This document shows, piece after piece, positions 23,172-34,548 of a DNA stretch of 64,000 nt. Source of the stretch: Portulaca oleracea. Its lineage: Eukaryota > Streptophyta > Magnoliopsida > Caryophyllales > Portulacaceae. Where the stretch lies: contig CM055882.1 of assembly GCA_029582165.1 (NCBI GenBank), positions 11,426,001 to 11,490,000 of the forward strand, in the 5' to 3' direction. The translations under genes and the position numbers were made by a program. The notes beneath the pieces were generated by a model. That model worked only from the letters and a program-made list of their open reading frames with translations. It did not search any database and was not told the origin of the DNA. Position 1 is the first letter of the stretch, and each line of letters begins with the position of its first letter.

Positions 23172-26100
23172 ATGTTCCGCGCAGCAGCCAGCCTTGCATC
23201 CAGGGCTCGCAACACCACCCGCTCAGTCAGTGTCCCCCCCTTCCTTCGTATTTCTTGATTATTATTCGGAGTTCTGAAGCCAAATGTGTTGATGGGTTGA
23301 TCGCATTTTGTTGATTCTTGATGGGTGTTTTCTGGGTTCGCAGGTTGGTGCTCATCTGAGCTGGAGCAGAAATTACGCTGCTAAAGAAGTCAGATTTGGT
23401 GAGGATGCAAGGAGGTCTATGTTGAAGGGTATTGAAGAGCTTGCTGATGCTGTCAGAGTCACTATGGGTCCTAGGGTTAGTTAGTTTTCTCATTGCATCA
23501 TTCTATCTTTAATAAGTCTTCTTCATGATTGTTCTTCTGTTGGGTGTCTTGTGAGATCTGTGTGTGAATGTTGATTGAACTTGATGATGATGTTGTGATT
23601 GGTAGGGACGCAATGTGATCATTGAGCAAAGTTTTGGTGCCCCAAAAGTGACCAAGGATGGTGTGACTGTGGCCAAGAGTATTGAGTTCAAGGACAAGTT
23701 CAAGAATTTGGGTGCTAGTCTTGTCAAACAAGTTGCTAACTCCACCAATGATGTTGCTGGAGATGGTAATCACTAATCATCAAGTATTGCAATTCTGAAC
23801 ATTTGGATCTAATTAAAAACCTGATGCTTTTAAGTTGGTTTGATGTTGGGCATTTCTCATGGTGAAATTGGGTTTATAGTGAAAATGAAGAGAGTTGGAG
23901 TAACACAGGTTCAAAATGAGTCTATGGATCAACCGGGATTTGGGTTAATTGTTTCAATAAAGATAGAAAGATGGGTCGGAAAAAAAACTGACTTTGCTGA
24001 TAATCAAGGTTTAATTATGTGTTATATTGGCATTTTAGGTACGACATGTGCAACAGTTCTTACACGGGCAATATTGGTTGAGGGAGTGAGGTCAGTTGCT
24101 GTTGGAATGAATGCCATGGACCTCCGAAGAGGTATGAATATGGCTGTTGATGCTGTTGTCAACTACTTGAAGAGCAGAGCAAGGATGATCAGCACTTCAG
24201 AAGAGATTGCTCAGGTTTGTGAGTGATACTTGTCTGTAATAGCTTGTTTTAACTCATAAGGGTTGTACTTCAACTATAATCCCTTGTTCCAATGTAGGTT
24301 GGAACCATCTCAGCAAATGGTGATAGAGAAATTGGTGAGTTGATCGCAAAGGCCATGGAGAAGGTTGGCAAGGAAGGAGTTATCACAATCCAAGTAAGTC
24401 ATATGTACAATGTAGAGTACCATTCATAGTTACTAGGAATGCATCCCAGGTCGTTAGTCCCGGAATGTGGGTTGCTAACTTTTACACAAATTTAGTCTAG
24501 TTTTGACTTTGGAACAACGCTTGTTCCTGGAATGTGGGTTGCCGGCATATGTAGCATTCCCGGTAACTATGATACCGTTCCACTATCATGGATCTTTGGT
24601 AGGGGTTCCCCTTACATATTATCTTAGTTTCAACTTTTTTGAACTCAGGTGTTCATTTTCTGCAACAGAATGAACTTCAATTGGGAATTCAAAGGCTTGC
24701 TTTTGGTTCTTAGAAAATATCATGGAAAGAAAGTTTTCTAAGAATGAGATGTACTTTCCTTCATTTGACTAAAGAAAATTGAAAGATTGAGAGTTTGATG
24801 GAAAACATGATGGAAAAATTTGATTGGTTTAGTTAATAATTTTCTTTTTCCCACATTAGAGAGGAAAGTAGGAGGAAAAATGATATGCTAAATTCATACA
24901 ATTTTGCCTTTTGCCCTTGAGCTCTGTCGTTTCTAAAATTTACTTCTTGTATGAGGAAAAATGGAAAATGCATTTTGGGTATTGTTTTAAGATTGTGGAT
25001 CCCTTATCATGCATCATTTTAGTATCCTTTTGGACATCTAGAACTTGTGAATTTATCTTTTCCTGTAGTAGACATTAGATATAGTTCTTGTCAAAAAGGT
25101 CACTTAAATGTTGCGTATTGTAGGATGGCAAGACATTATACAATGAACTCGAAGTTGTTGAGGGTATGAAGCTAGACAGAGGTTACATATCTCCCTACTT
25201 CATCACTAACCCCAAAACCCAGAAATGTGTAAGTCTTCCCAACTCCATCCAAACTCCTTTTGTGGTCCATTACTTTGCTTCTGTCTTGATGCTGATTAGC
25301 TATACATGCTATGGCTTTTAGGAACTCGATGACCCGCTCGTTTTGATCCATGAAAAGAAAATCACAAGCGTAAACTCCGTGGTGAAAGCCCTAGAGCTGG
25401 CATTGAAGGTACTCAGCTCAGTTCATGATTATCCAAGCCCCTGCATCTTCGAATGAAAAATATTGGATTTTGTTGATTGACTAGTATGTTTTCTCATGCA
25501 GAGGCAAAAACCATTGTTGATAGTTGCAGAGGATGTTGACAGCGAGGCCTTGGCGACTCTTATTTTGAACAAGATTCGAGCTGGACTTCAGGTACTTGAA
25601 ACGGGTTTTTCTTGTCTCAGTATTTGTGTTTTTCATCTTGAGCAATGGCAAGTGATGACTTGAATATGGTGAACATAATGTGACATTAAATGTGTGTATA
25701 ATTGCAGGTCTGTGCTGTCAAGGCCCCTGGTTTTGGAGAGACTAGGAAAGCTAACTTGCAGGATCTTGCAATTCTCACCGGTGGTGAGGTGAGCACCATT
25801 TTCTCTCTAGTTCTTGTTAACATTCCCCCTTCCCTCTGTGCAACAATAAAAAGACAAAAAAGATGGTCTATTCTCTGTTTATTGTCATATGTAACTCATA
25901 GTTACCAGGAACGCTTCCGGGTTAGTCCTGGAATGTGGGTCGCTAATTTTTACATAAATTTAGTCTAGTTTTGACTTCGGAGCGCTTGTTCCTGGAACGT
26001 GGGTTGCAGGCATATGTGGCGTTCCCAGTAACTATGATGTAACTAGTTGAAGTTTAGTACAGGATGTGACTCGGTCTTGTTTTGTAGGTTATAACCGAAG

Positions 26101-27483
26101 ATCTTGGAATGAACATGGAGAAGGTTGATGTTAGCATGCTTGGTTCATGTAAAAAGGTGAGCTTGTATGTTGTTAGCTTTTGCCTTGTTAGGTGTCTTGT
26201 TCCTCCTGTGATAGTTACTGGATATCATAGCAGAAGTTTTAACAGCAACGGGTCTTTTTATAGGTCACTATCTCTAAGGATGACACCGTGATCCTTGATG
26301 GTGCCGGTGACAAGAAAAACATTGACGAAAGATGTGAACAGGTCTCTGTTTGTTAACTTTCTGTACATATTTTCTGTTCGTGTAACATGTCATTGGGCAA
26401 TGTAGAGCCCATTCTCTTCACCATATTTTCACAAAAGATTCAGAATAAGTTAAATTCATCATTTGTCTGAACAGATTAGGTCAGCCATCGAAGCAAGCAC
26501 ATCCGATTATGACAGGGAGAAGTTGGAGGAGAGGCTTGCCAAGCTATCCGGTGGAGTTGCCGTTCTGAAGGTTGGTAACACGAAAGGGACTCTCGAGTAG
26601 GGAGAGGAATTGCCATTGTGAAGTTGTCTGATGTATGTAGGAGATCATCTTTACATGTCTTGTTTTTTGTCAGATTGGTGGAGCTAGTGAAGCTGAAGTT
26701 GGTGAAAAGAAGGATAGAGTGACAGATGCTCTAAATGCGACCAAGGCCGCCGTTGCAGAAGGCATTGTCCCCGGTGGGGGTGTTGCTCTTCTTTATGCAT
26801 CAAGGGAGCTAAACAAGCTACAGACTGCCAACTATGATCAGAAGATCGGCGTGCAGATCATCCAGGCTGCTCTTAAGGTTGAGTTTCTTTGCCCTTGAAA
26901 AGAAGAATTGGCTTCTGTTTGTTGTTTCATAGCTTGTGTTGGAAACTCAAATGAGAAATGTAAATTCTGCAGACCCCAGTTCACACAATTGCTTCTAATG
27001 CTGGAATGGAAGGAGCTCTTATTGCTGGCAAGCTGCTAGAGCAGGACGATGAAGACCTCGGTTACGATGCTGCCAAAGGTATGAATGATTGATTGTCGCC
27101 TGGTACTTTAGATGTATTTTGGCTGTGAATACGCTTGTGTATTAATTTGTCGATGGATGAGCAGGAGAGTATGTGAATATGGTTAAATCCGGGATCATTG
27201 ATCCCTTGAAAGTCATCAGGACAGCCCTAACAGATGCTGCCAGGCAAGTGCTATTTCTTCTGTTTCAGTGTGTTCATCTTCATACCTGTGAAAATAGAGC
27301 ATTGTCATCCTCCTGTTGCTGGGTTTTAGCGTAAATAGTTGTTGTGACGAAGTTGTCGAATGTTTGTTTTGGTGCAGTGTGGCATCTTTGATGACAACAA
27401 CAGAGGCAGCTGTGGTGGAAGCTCCAAAGGACGAGAAAGATGCGGCTCCAGGCATGGGTGGCATGGGTGGTATGGACTACTGA
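23172..27483 (+). CDS. CPN60: mitochondrial chaperonin CPN60 (HSP60)
   Basis: ATP-driven group I chaperonin of the mitochondrial matrix, working with a CPN10 co-chaperonin. Sixteen exons: 23172-23225, 23344-23475, 23606-23765, 24039-24214, 24298-24393, 25124-25228, 25322-25408, 25502-25591, 25708-25788, 26088-26156, 26264-26341, 26475-26570, 26674-26877, 26973-27078, 27165-27243, 27378-27483. They sum to 572 codons plus stop, close to the usual length. The N-terminus [18 protein letters not shown] is a basic mitochondrial presequence. Also seen: [23 protein letters not shown], the ATP-site [14 protein letters not shown] across exons 3/4, [23 protein letters not shown], and the Gly/Met tail [10 protein letters not shown]. 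Fifteen introns are GT-AG except intron 15, which is GC-AG. Introns 5 and 9 each carry a copy of one MITE. All frames join cleanly, so the gene looks functional. Confidence 0.97.
24425..24571. mobile_element. hAT-type MITE in CPN60 intron 5
   Basis: Inverted ends CATAGTTACTAGGAATGC and GCATTCCCGGTAACTATG bound 147 bases. The flanking octamers GTACCATT and ATACCGTT match at six of eight positions, consistent with an aged 8-bp TSD. It shares the interior with the copy at 25897-26036 (for example TTTAGTCTAGTTTTGACTT). Confidence 0.8.
25897..26036. mobile_element. hAT-type MITE in CPN60 intron 9
   Basis: Ends CATAGTTACCAGGAACGC and GCGTTCCCAGTAACTATG, 140 bases, with a perfect 8-bp direct repeat ATGTAACT on both sides (25889-25896 and 26037-26044). 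An 8-bp TSD is the hAT signature. The perfect TSD suggests it is younger than the intron 5 copy. Confidence 0.87.
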
Positions 27484-28935
27484 GGAGATGTATTCACACA
27501 AGAGTGATTCACCATTGCCCAAATTGGACATGTTTTCTAATTTTGTTGCATTTTTGGTTTAGGAAGGCATTTCATGTAAACCCTAGTGTGAGAAATAGTC
27601 CTTTTGTAGAGGAATTTGCCAAATCTTGGAAAACAGTCACGTTTTGATTTGATTACATGGGTGAATGTGAACATTCTTCTCATAAACGAGTAGTGGTCCA
27701 TATATTTTTTTCCCTACACTATTCCTCGGTTCTAATACTCTACTCGTGAGGATTCTGATTATATTGTCGTGTGTGTTCTTTTGCTTTTAATAGTTTTCAA
27801 CACGAGCATGAGACATGAACATATTTTTGCATATTATCGAACCTATCGTCTCAAACTGGCACGAATGGCTCATCGCGAGGTTTGGTTCTTTCAGTGTGAA
27901 TGCTCCTAGCATTCTTGTCTTCACCATCCTCTCGTATGTATGTATAGCTTGTCATTGATTCTATGAATGACGTGCATTAGATTAGCCAGTGTTAAAGTCA
28001 GTTTTTTGAAATCCTAATTCCATATAGGTGAAAAAATAGGATGGAAAGATCAAGAGTCTTTGGCTAATATTGGATCTCGAAGATTAACAAGCTTTCTACG
28101 CACTCTTCCAACACTGCCCAGCAAAACCTATTCTTCATTATTGATACTTGCTCCGACACCTCCTCCTAAACCTCCTTGACTGAAAGTGTTACCATCTTTG
28201 TCCCATCATCATTCATGGCGGAAAACCTGAACAATGAAAGGCGTGATGAGGAGGAAATTCCTAACCATCCCACCACAACCAGGGACTTTTTTGAAATGCT
28301 ACAGAAGGTCGGAGGCATGATAGATATATGGACCAATCTGGTAGCGGATTTAGATTTTTCCCTTCAATATTGTTCTTATGCATGCTTGGTGTCAATACCA
28401 TCACAATGGTTTTGATATATTTTCATAAATGTTTGTAGAGTCTACAAATATGAATTTACAAGTTATGTTTTTTTTTATATCCATAGATTAGAAAATAAAT
28501 AAATGGTTGAAAAATGTAAAAATCAAGCATGTAGAAGTTGAAAAATGAATATAAAATAAATAAATAATTGAAATTTGGACAAATATATAATTTAGAAGTT
28601 ATCTCAACGAACTTAATATTAACATATTAACATGTGGTAAATGAATGTAAAAAAAAGATATTTTAGTTGACGAAGCTAACGCAACCCGAGCCCAATCTAG
28701 ACCCTTAATCGCCACCCAAAAAGGACCGAATCTAAAGTGAAGCACTCCAATCCAAATTTATCTTTCGTCAAAGTTGTTTATTTCCTAAAAATAATCTTAT
28801 TTGACAAAATATAAAGAGAGCTAAACTCAAACTGAACCTGAAAGCTTACTAACCCAACCCAAACCGGAACCGAAAGACCCAGATGCCAGCATCCTACCTA
28901 AAGCTAGTTCCTAGCCGGAAATCATTGCTGCCCCA
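27484..28935. other. intergenic between CPN60 and the PPR gene
   Basis: The first few hundred bases are the CPN60 3' UTR and downstream flank. The rest is AT-rich with short open frames lacking recognisable domains. The two flanking genes converge here. Confidence 0.45.
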
Positions 28936-31506
28936 TTACATTTTCACTGAACTATATCCAGGTTGTTTTAGCAAGCTCCCATCATTCAGCACTTTCCTCA
29001 CCTTCACTGCTTCATCCCACCGCATTGTCGAAGCATATAACTGTGACAACAGCACAGGATACCCACTATTTAGCGGTGACAATTCCATTAGTTTCTTCCC
29101 TGCGAGCTCACCAAGATCCACATCCTTGTACATCCTACAGGCTTCCAAAAAAGCACCCCATACGGCTTCAGAATCCGATGGAACAGCATGAAAACCATTG
29201 TTATGTTTATCTAAACTGTTTGTGATCAGTTGATATGCTTCTTCTAATCTTCCAGCTCGTCCAAGCATGTCTATAACACAAGTCCAATGCTCCAAATCCG
29301 GCTGGATCTTATACCTGTTTACCATAATGTCAAAGTACTTGCAACCTTCATCAATCAACCCAGAGTGGGAACAAGCAGAAAGCAGACAAGTGAATGTAAT
29401 GGAATCGGGTTCGTATCCTGATTCGTCCATCTTGTTCAGAAGTTCACAGGCTGTTTCTGCTCTACCATTCATCCCACATGCTGCGATCATTACATTCCAA
29501 GAACACTGATCTTTTCTATGACCCATTTGGGCAAACAAAGCATCTGCATTCTCTATAACACCGCTCTTTGCATATGCATCCATTAGTGAATTAACAACCA
29601 CTGTGTCAGAGGCGAAACCGAGTTTCAGAACAAAAGCATGAGTTATTTCGGTTCCATGAGCACTCAAAAGGGCAGCAAGTGACTGAATGAGACAGATCAA
29701 TGTCACTGAATCAGGTCTACTCATGCTCTCCATAAGCATTTGAGAGAAGAGTAGCTTTGTTCTGGAGTAAGACCCAATTTTGACATATCCAGAGAGCATA
29801 GTGTTCCAAGTCACAATGTTTTGTGCATTCATCAGTCTGAAAAGTTGTTCTGAAGCTTCCATAGAATTACATCTCATGTACATGTCCAGCACAGCATTTT
29901 GCACTTTGAGATGGGAAGTAAACCCGGTCTTAAAACTATATCCATGAGCCATACTTCCTAGCTTTAAAGAACCCATTTGGCCACACATTTGCAGCACCAG
30001 GACAATGGTGACTTCATCTGGGAAAACCCGACTACGAAGCATCTTGAAGAAAAATAGCATACCCTGATGAATATTGTTATTCGAATAATATGCAGTAAGC
30101 AATGCATTCCAAGTAGGAGTACCGGCGTTTCTGACACTTCTGAACAAGTTTTCAGCAGCTGCAATGTCTGAACATTTCCCATAAGCATCCACCATGGCAG
30201 TCCCTAAAACAACATCGGATCCCATCTCAAGGCCCTTCTTCAGAATCAGAGCGTGGATCGATCTGATTCCCTCAAGTCTTCCTAGGGATGAATATGCAGG
30301 GATGACATTTGCAACAGTGACAGAATCAGGGCTCAGGTTCGAGCATCCAGACATGTTTTTGAATAAAATCACTGCTTTCTGATTGTACCCGGTTTTTGTG
30401 TATCCAGAAATCAGTGAGTTCCAGGAGACCAAACTCCTTTCAAACGCACCCTCTTCAAACAACATTTCAGCTGATTCGATACTCCCACACTTTGCATACA
30501 TGTCAAGGATGGCTGTTCCTAGGCGAAAATCAGATAACAACCCAGCTCGAATGCAGTGTCCGTGGATGCTCCTTCCTTGATCAAGATACCCAGCCCGGCC
30601 ACAAGCTACTGCTAAACCCAAAAGGGTAATGCTATCGTGAATGATATCGGCATGGCTGTCCTTCATGGCCAAGTAAATACTTATGACATCAGTCCAATTC
30701 CCGGCTTGTGAATATCCTGTGATCAATGAGTTCCAGGAGACTAAGTCCCTCTCGTCCATCGCATCAAATACAGAACGAGCCAAGTCTAGCTTGCCTATCT
30801 TAACATACATTGCGATCAATGAATTCCCAATAAGAGCATTTTTATCCAATCTATGATCAACAATAAACCCGTGAAGATACCGCCCCTTTTCCAGTTTTCT
30901 CAACTCACCACAAGCAATAACAGCAAGACGAATTGCTTCCAAACATGGTAACAAATCCAGCACCAACATTTCGTCAAAAATAGCCAGTGCTTCCTCGAAG
31001 AACCGGCTGTAACCAAACCTACAAACTGCAAAGTCATAAAACTTTTGATCTCTGCTGGACATTTCTTCGAACAGGTGGTATGCATCCACATTCTTCCTAA
31101 ACTTAAGGTACATATCAATCAAGCTAGTATTGACACTAATCCACCACGAATGACCGCATTTTGTGAGATACCCATGAAGGCACACCCCGAAACCTGAGTG
31201 GGAAACCGAAGCACAAGATTGAATAAGAAAGGGAAAGACAGAAGGGTCAACAATGAATGATGAATTAGAGCGGAAAATATTGAACAACAAAAGGGGTTGC
31301 AGGAATTTATGGGTTTTAACGAGGGATTTGATGAGGGAAGCTTCATTGCTGAGCAGTTCGCTGGAAGTTTGAAAGATTGAGGTATCAGCGGAAGATGTGG
31401 AGGATGGAGAAGACAGAGGATTATAAAGATGATTGGTACTGCACTGCTGCAAAAGAGAACAGAATGATTTTCTAGTTGAAAGTTTGTTACGTCGGAGAGA
31501 CAGCAT
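28936..31506 (-). CDS. pentatricopeptide repeat protein, PLS class with E motif
   Basis: An intronless 856-residue gene. PPR motifs of the P, L and S types run from about residue 70 to 770. Recurrent signatures are SLIDMYLKF, SLIAMYVKIGKLDLARSVFD, DLVSWNSLITGYSQAG, AILDMYAKCGSIESAEMLF, VTWNTMLSGYVK and TFTCLLSACSHSGLIDEG. The C-terminus (EAVWGAFLEACRMYKDVDL to KQPGYSSVKM) is an E motif, and there is no DYW deaminase domain. Such proteins act in mitochondria or plastids and usually specify C-to-U RNA editing sites, recruiting a DYW partner when they lack one. The target site cannot be read from this. No intron, as is usual for the family. The frame is complete. The ATG at 31504-31506 opens a Ser/Arg-rich N-terminus compatible with organelle targeting. 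Confidence 0.95.
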   Translation of the reverse strand: MLSLRRNKLSTRKSFCSLLQQCSTNHLYNPLSSPSSTSSADTSIFQTSSELLSNEASLIKSLVKTHKFLQPLLLFNIFRSNSSFIVDPSVFPFLIQSCASVSHSGFGVCLHGYLTKCGHSWWISVNTSLIDMYLKFRKNVDAYHLFEEMSSRDQKFYDFAVCRFGYSRFFEEALAIFDEMLVLDLLPCLEAIRLAVIACGELRKLEKGRYLHGFIVDHRLDKNALIGNSLIAMYVKIGKLDLARSVFDAMDERDLVSWNSLITGYSQAGNWTDVISIYLAMKDSHADIIHDSITLLGLAVACGRAGYLDQGRSIHGHCIRAGLLSDFRLGTAILDMYAKCGSIESAEMLFEEGAFERSLVSWNSLISGYTKTGYNQKAVILFKNMSGCSNLSPDSVTVANVIPAYSSLGRLEGIRSIHALILKKGLEMGSDVVLGTAMVDAYGKCSDIAAAENLFRSVRNAGTPTWNALLTAYYSNNNIHQGMLFFFKMLRSRVFPDEVTIVLVLQMCGQMGSLKLGSMAHGYSFKTGFTSHLKVQNAVLDMYMRCNSMEASEQLFRLMNAQNIVTWNTMLSGYVKIGSYSRTKLLFSQMLMESMSRPDSVTLICLIQSLAALLSAHGTEITHAFVLKLGFASDTVVVNSLMDAYAKSGVIENADALFAQMGHRKDQCSWNVMIAACGMNGRAETACELLNKMDESGYEPDSITFTCLLSACSHSGLIDEGCKYFDIMVNRYKIQPDLEHWTCVIDMLGRAGRLEEAYQLITNSLDKHNNGFHAVPSDSEAVWGAFLEACRMYKDVDLGELAGKKLMELSPLNSGYPVLLSQLYASTMRWDEAVKVRKVLNDGSLLKQPGYSSVKM

Positions 31507-32564
31507 TGGCGGGAAACAAACAACGGTTTATTCGGCTTGTGAGTGGGCAATGGGAATCAACTACTAGAGGACTAGTAGAATATACATGTCACTTCGGTTG
31601 GGCGGACATGTTTCGGAACGTACGTTGGGTTCAGATAAATATGAATCAGCCCAACCAATTATGATTGCGACATTTTTTAGTTTTTTTTGGAAAAGATGGT
31701 CCCTAAATATTACTTTTTATACAATATACACAATAAAATATGGATATCTTCTAATAACGATAGATTATTGTAACTATTTTAACTTAAACTAGTGAAATAA
31801 CAAATAAATGAGTTGCGCTTACAGTTTAATAGTTAAAAATTTAAATGAAAAATCACAAATTCTAATAAAGTTAAATATAAAAAATTAATTTTTTGGGTCA
31901 AACGAGAGTCGGGTTAGACCCACTCATTTGCGGGTTCAGTGTATTTCGGGATTAGTTGAGAAAATCATGTTTAATATTAGAGTATAAAACCATTCCTAAA
32001 GTTACAATTATCAGCTTAAGTTTTAGTTGAAATGATTTCACATTTAAAACCCAGAAATTTCAGGCGGATTTAGGTCGGATTAATCTATTGAAAAGATCAC
32101 ATCAATACGAGAAATTTAACAATTGTCTTATAACAAAAAATATTGATCATTTTGCTGGGTCAAATCCTTCTGATTTTTTTTTCTTTTCTTTCCTGCCAAA
32201 TATGTATATATAACCATTCCCAGTTTTGATGGTTTGGTTTGAGCAGACCCACTTTTAGAAAAGCCTCAGCATACAAACAGAAAAGCTTATGCGAAACTAG
32301 AGCCCACACAATCATTTCATAAACTATATATATATACACACACAGCAAGTGATACAAGTGCAACAACCTCACCACCACCTTTCTGGGTTCACTTCTCAAC
32401 ACCCACTCCACAACAATCTACTACATTACATCATATATCATATCCTCCTGTACTATAAAACCCCACTCATCCTTCACCTCATCATTCAAACATTCAACAA
32501 GCAAACATTCATTCAACTGATCATCCAAAATCACAATCAGCAGCAAATCTTCCATCAGCCAAAC
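31507..32564. other. divergent promoter region between PPR and dirigent genes
   Basis: An AT-rich gap shared by the two head-to-head genes. The right part (about 32340-32564) is a CA-rich dirigent 5' UTR. The long in-frame extension upstream of MSNKSS is unlikely to be coding because it precedes the signal peptide and has UTR-like composition. Confidence 0.5.
32323..32337 (+). promoter_or_regulatory. TATA box of the dirigent gene
   Basis: CTATATATATACACA lies about 230 bases before the chosen dirigent start codon and just before a CA-rich leader, a position and sequence expected of a plant core promoter. Confidence 0.5.
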
Positions 32565-33347
32565 ATGTCCAACAAATCTTCTTCAATCTCAGCATTTATC
32601 ACAATCCTGCTGGTACTACTATCAGCAACACATGTACACCCAGCAGCAACAGCAGGGATTCCTCCTCCTGAAGGAGCAGCACCAGTGATTGAACTGTACA
32701 TGCATGACATCCTTGGAGGAAGCAGCCCCACGGCCCGCCCCATCACCGGCCTCCTCGGGAACATCTACAACGGTCAAGTCCCCTTCGCCAGGCCCCTCGG
32801 TTTCACACCCCCCAAAAACGGGGTCGCCATCCCCAACAGCAACGGGGCCCTCCCCACCATCGCCGCCAACGGGGTCCCGTTGGGGACCGGCCTAGCCGGC
32901 ACATCCTTTGCAGGGACCACCACCACCACCGCCACCAACAACAACAAGAACGTTGTCAACACGGGAGCTCAGCTTATGCCTGACGGGTTGGGCCTTGGGT
33001 TCGGGACCATTACTGTCATTGATGACATCATCACCACGTCACCTGACATGGGGTCCCAGACGGTGGGCCACGCTCAGGGGGTGTACGTTGCCAGCTCAGC
33101 AGAGGGGTCCACCCAGATGATGGCCTTCACTGCAGTGCTCGAGGGAGGGGAGTACGGCGACAGCATCAACTTCTTTGGGGTTTACAAGATTGGGAGTGCA
33201 ATGTCAAAGCTGTCTGTTACCGGTGGGACCGGGAAGTTTAAGAATGCGTGCGGGTTTGCCGAGGTCCGGCCGCTGATCCCCAACGGTCAGCACATCACTG
33301 ATGGGGCCGAGGCGTTGTTGAGGATCATTGTTCATCTCAGTTACTGA
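32565..33347 (+). CDS. secreted dirigent protein (long, DIR24/ESB1-type)
   Basis: An intronless 260-residue dirigent-domain protein. Dirigent proteins steer stereoselective radical coupling of monolignols in the cell wall; the long-N-terminal group includes factors for lignin placement at the Casparian strip. Start chosen at 32565 because it puts a signal peptide (SAFITILLVLLSATHVHPAA, about residues 8-27) at the N-terminus. The dirigent fold follows: VIELYMHDILGG, TARPITGLLGNIYNGQVPFA, a Gly/Thr/Asn-rich insert (TTTTTATNNNKN), GLGFGTITVIDDIIT, AQGVYVASS, INFFGVYKIG, VTGGTGKFKNACGFAEVRP. The coding part is much more GC-rich than its flanks. A truncated duplicate of its 3' end lies at 56984-57445. 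The orthology to a named DIR gene is inference. Confidence 0.92.
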   Translation: MSNKSSSISAFITILLVLLSATHVHPAATAGIPPPEGAAPVIELYMHDILGGSSPTARPITGLLGNIYNGQVPFARPLGFTPPKNGVAIPNSNGALPTIAANGVPLGTGLAGTSFAGTTTTTATNNNKNVVNTGAQLMPDGLGLGFGTITVIDDIITTSPDMGSQTVGHAQGVYVASSAEGSTQMMAFTAVLEGGEYGDSINFFGVYKIGSAMSKLSVTGGTGKFKNACGFAEVRPLIPNGQHITDGAEALLRIIVHLSY

Positions 33348-34107
33348 AACAAAGGGTAAGAAAAATGAGTGCAGAAAGTCAGAAAGGAAAAAGATTGTGT
33401 GTGGTTTTTCTTTGTGTTTGGATGTGTGTGTATGTATGTATGTCTCCTAGTTTTTGGTTTTCCTATTGCTGAACAGAGAATGAGAGCCGAGGGATGTCTG
33501 ATTCATTGTAATGCTGTAACGTAGCAGATTGTTTTCCCAATGTTGTAACTGAACATATATCAATACAGTAAAAATGAAGAGCAATGCAATTCATGAAGCA
33601 TATGAATTATGGAAACAATGGATATCATGCAAAATCTGACTTATTAAAGAAATGTTTATAAACAACAATGTTTGAAGTTTCATCCTATGCTACATGAAGC
33701 TAATTACCAACGTTTCTGAATATTTCAGTTTATAGGTAGCTTTGTGTTCCAACAGGTCTTAAGTTACACCCTTACAGATTACAAATGAATGTGAATGTTA
33801 CCAATGTCAGATTTCTGACCAAAAATGAAAGGCAAATATACTTACCATACACTTGCAATGTCAGGTTCTCTGATCTGAGAGAAATACAGCAAACTCGGCA
33901 ATTCTGCTTCCCAAAATAACTAATGGCAGACTGCAGGGTACTCTGCTATGTAAGAAAAGAAAGTTAAGAATCATCTGAACAAGTTTACATACAGGGGCAA
34001 ATTTTAAGCTAATTAGCTTCATGGTCAGTAGGCTTTTGGCTTCTGAAAATCAATAAAAAGTATCGACAATAGCAGAGAAGTAAGATGGAGGGCTTGCCTT
34101 GTCAATG
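33348..34107. other. intergenic between dirigent and NLR genes
   Basis: The first 200-250 bases are the dirigent 3' UTR, as shown by their conservation in the duplicate at 57250-57445. The remainder is the 3' flank of the convergent NLR gene; nothing else is recognised. Confidence 0.5.
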
Positions 34108-34548
34108 TTAGTCTCGAAATTTAATAAGGCGAATGTGCTGAATGTTAGGCCAGTCTTCCCCCGTGTTTGGTTGGCATAATGTCTTCAGGTCATCAGAGCA
34201 AGCTTCAATTTCAAGGCGTGAGAGGGCGGTGAGTTCTCGCATGAATTCCGGCAGTGATTCCAGCCATTCACAGTGGATAATGCGAAGTTGTTGGAGTGCC
34301 TTGAGGCAGCGTATCCCCTTCGGTATATTTGATAGCTGTTTGATATTACTTAATCTGAGGGTTTGGAGTTTCTGAAGGCAACGCCAAGGCATCTCGTCGT
34401 CCTCCTCACCTTCTCCTTTGCTTGTATTTAATTTGGGCAAAGTGACCAATGATAAGCTCTCCAAGGCAGTGAGATGCTCCAACCCCCCGTGCAAACTGTT
34501 CAATTCTTCGCAGCCCCATATTTGAAGCTTTTGTAGGGAGGAAGAGCA
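34108..34548 (-). pseudogene. out-of-frame C-terminal LRR tail of the NLR gene
   Basis: In the frame shifted by one base from the main NLR frame, LRR coding continues: SSSLQKLQIWGCEELNSLHG, LEHLTALESLSLVTLPKLN, CLQKLQTLRLSNIKQLSNIP, ALQQLRIIHCEWLESLPEFM, and ends in NIQHIRLIKFRD. These are the standard last repeats of RGA-type NLRs. The shift occurs near 34545-34555, so about 140 residues are lost from the main protein unless the assembly has an error here. Confidence 0.85.

Noticed and set aside
32349..32564. Upstream extension of the dirigent protein by 72 residues
   Set aside because: The region is CA-rich leader right after a TATA box; starting at 32565 places the signal peptide at the N-terminus.
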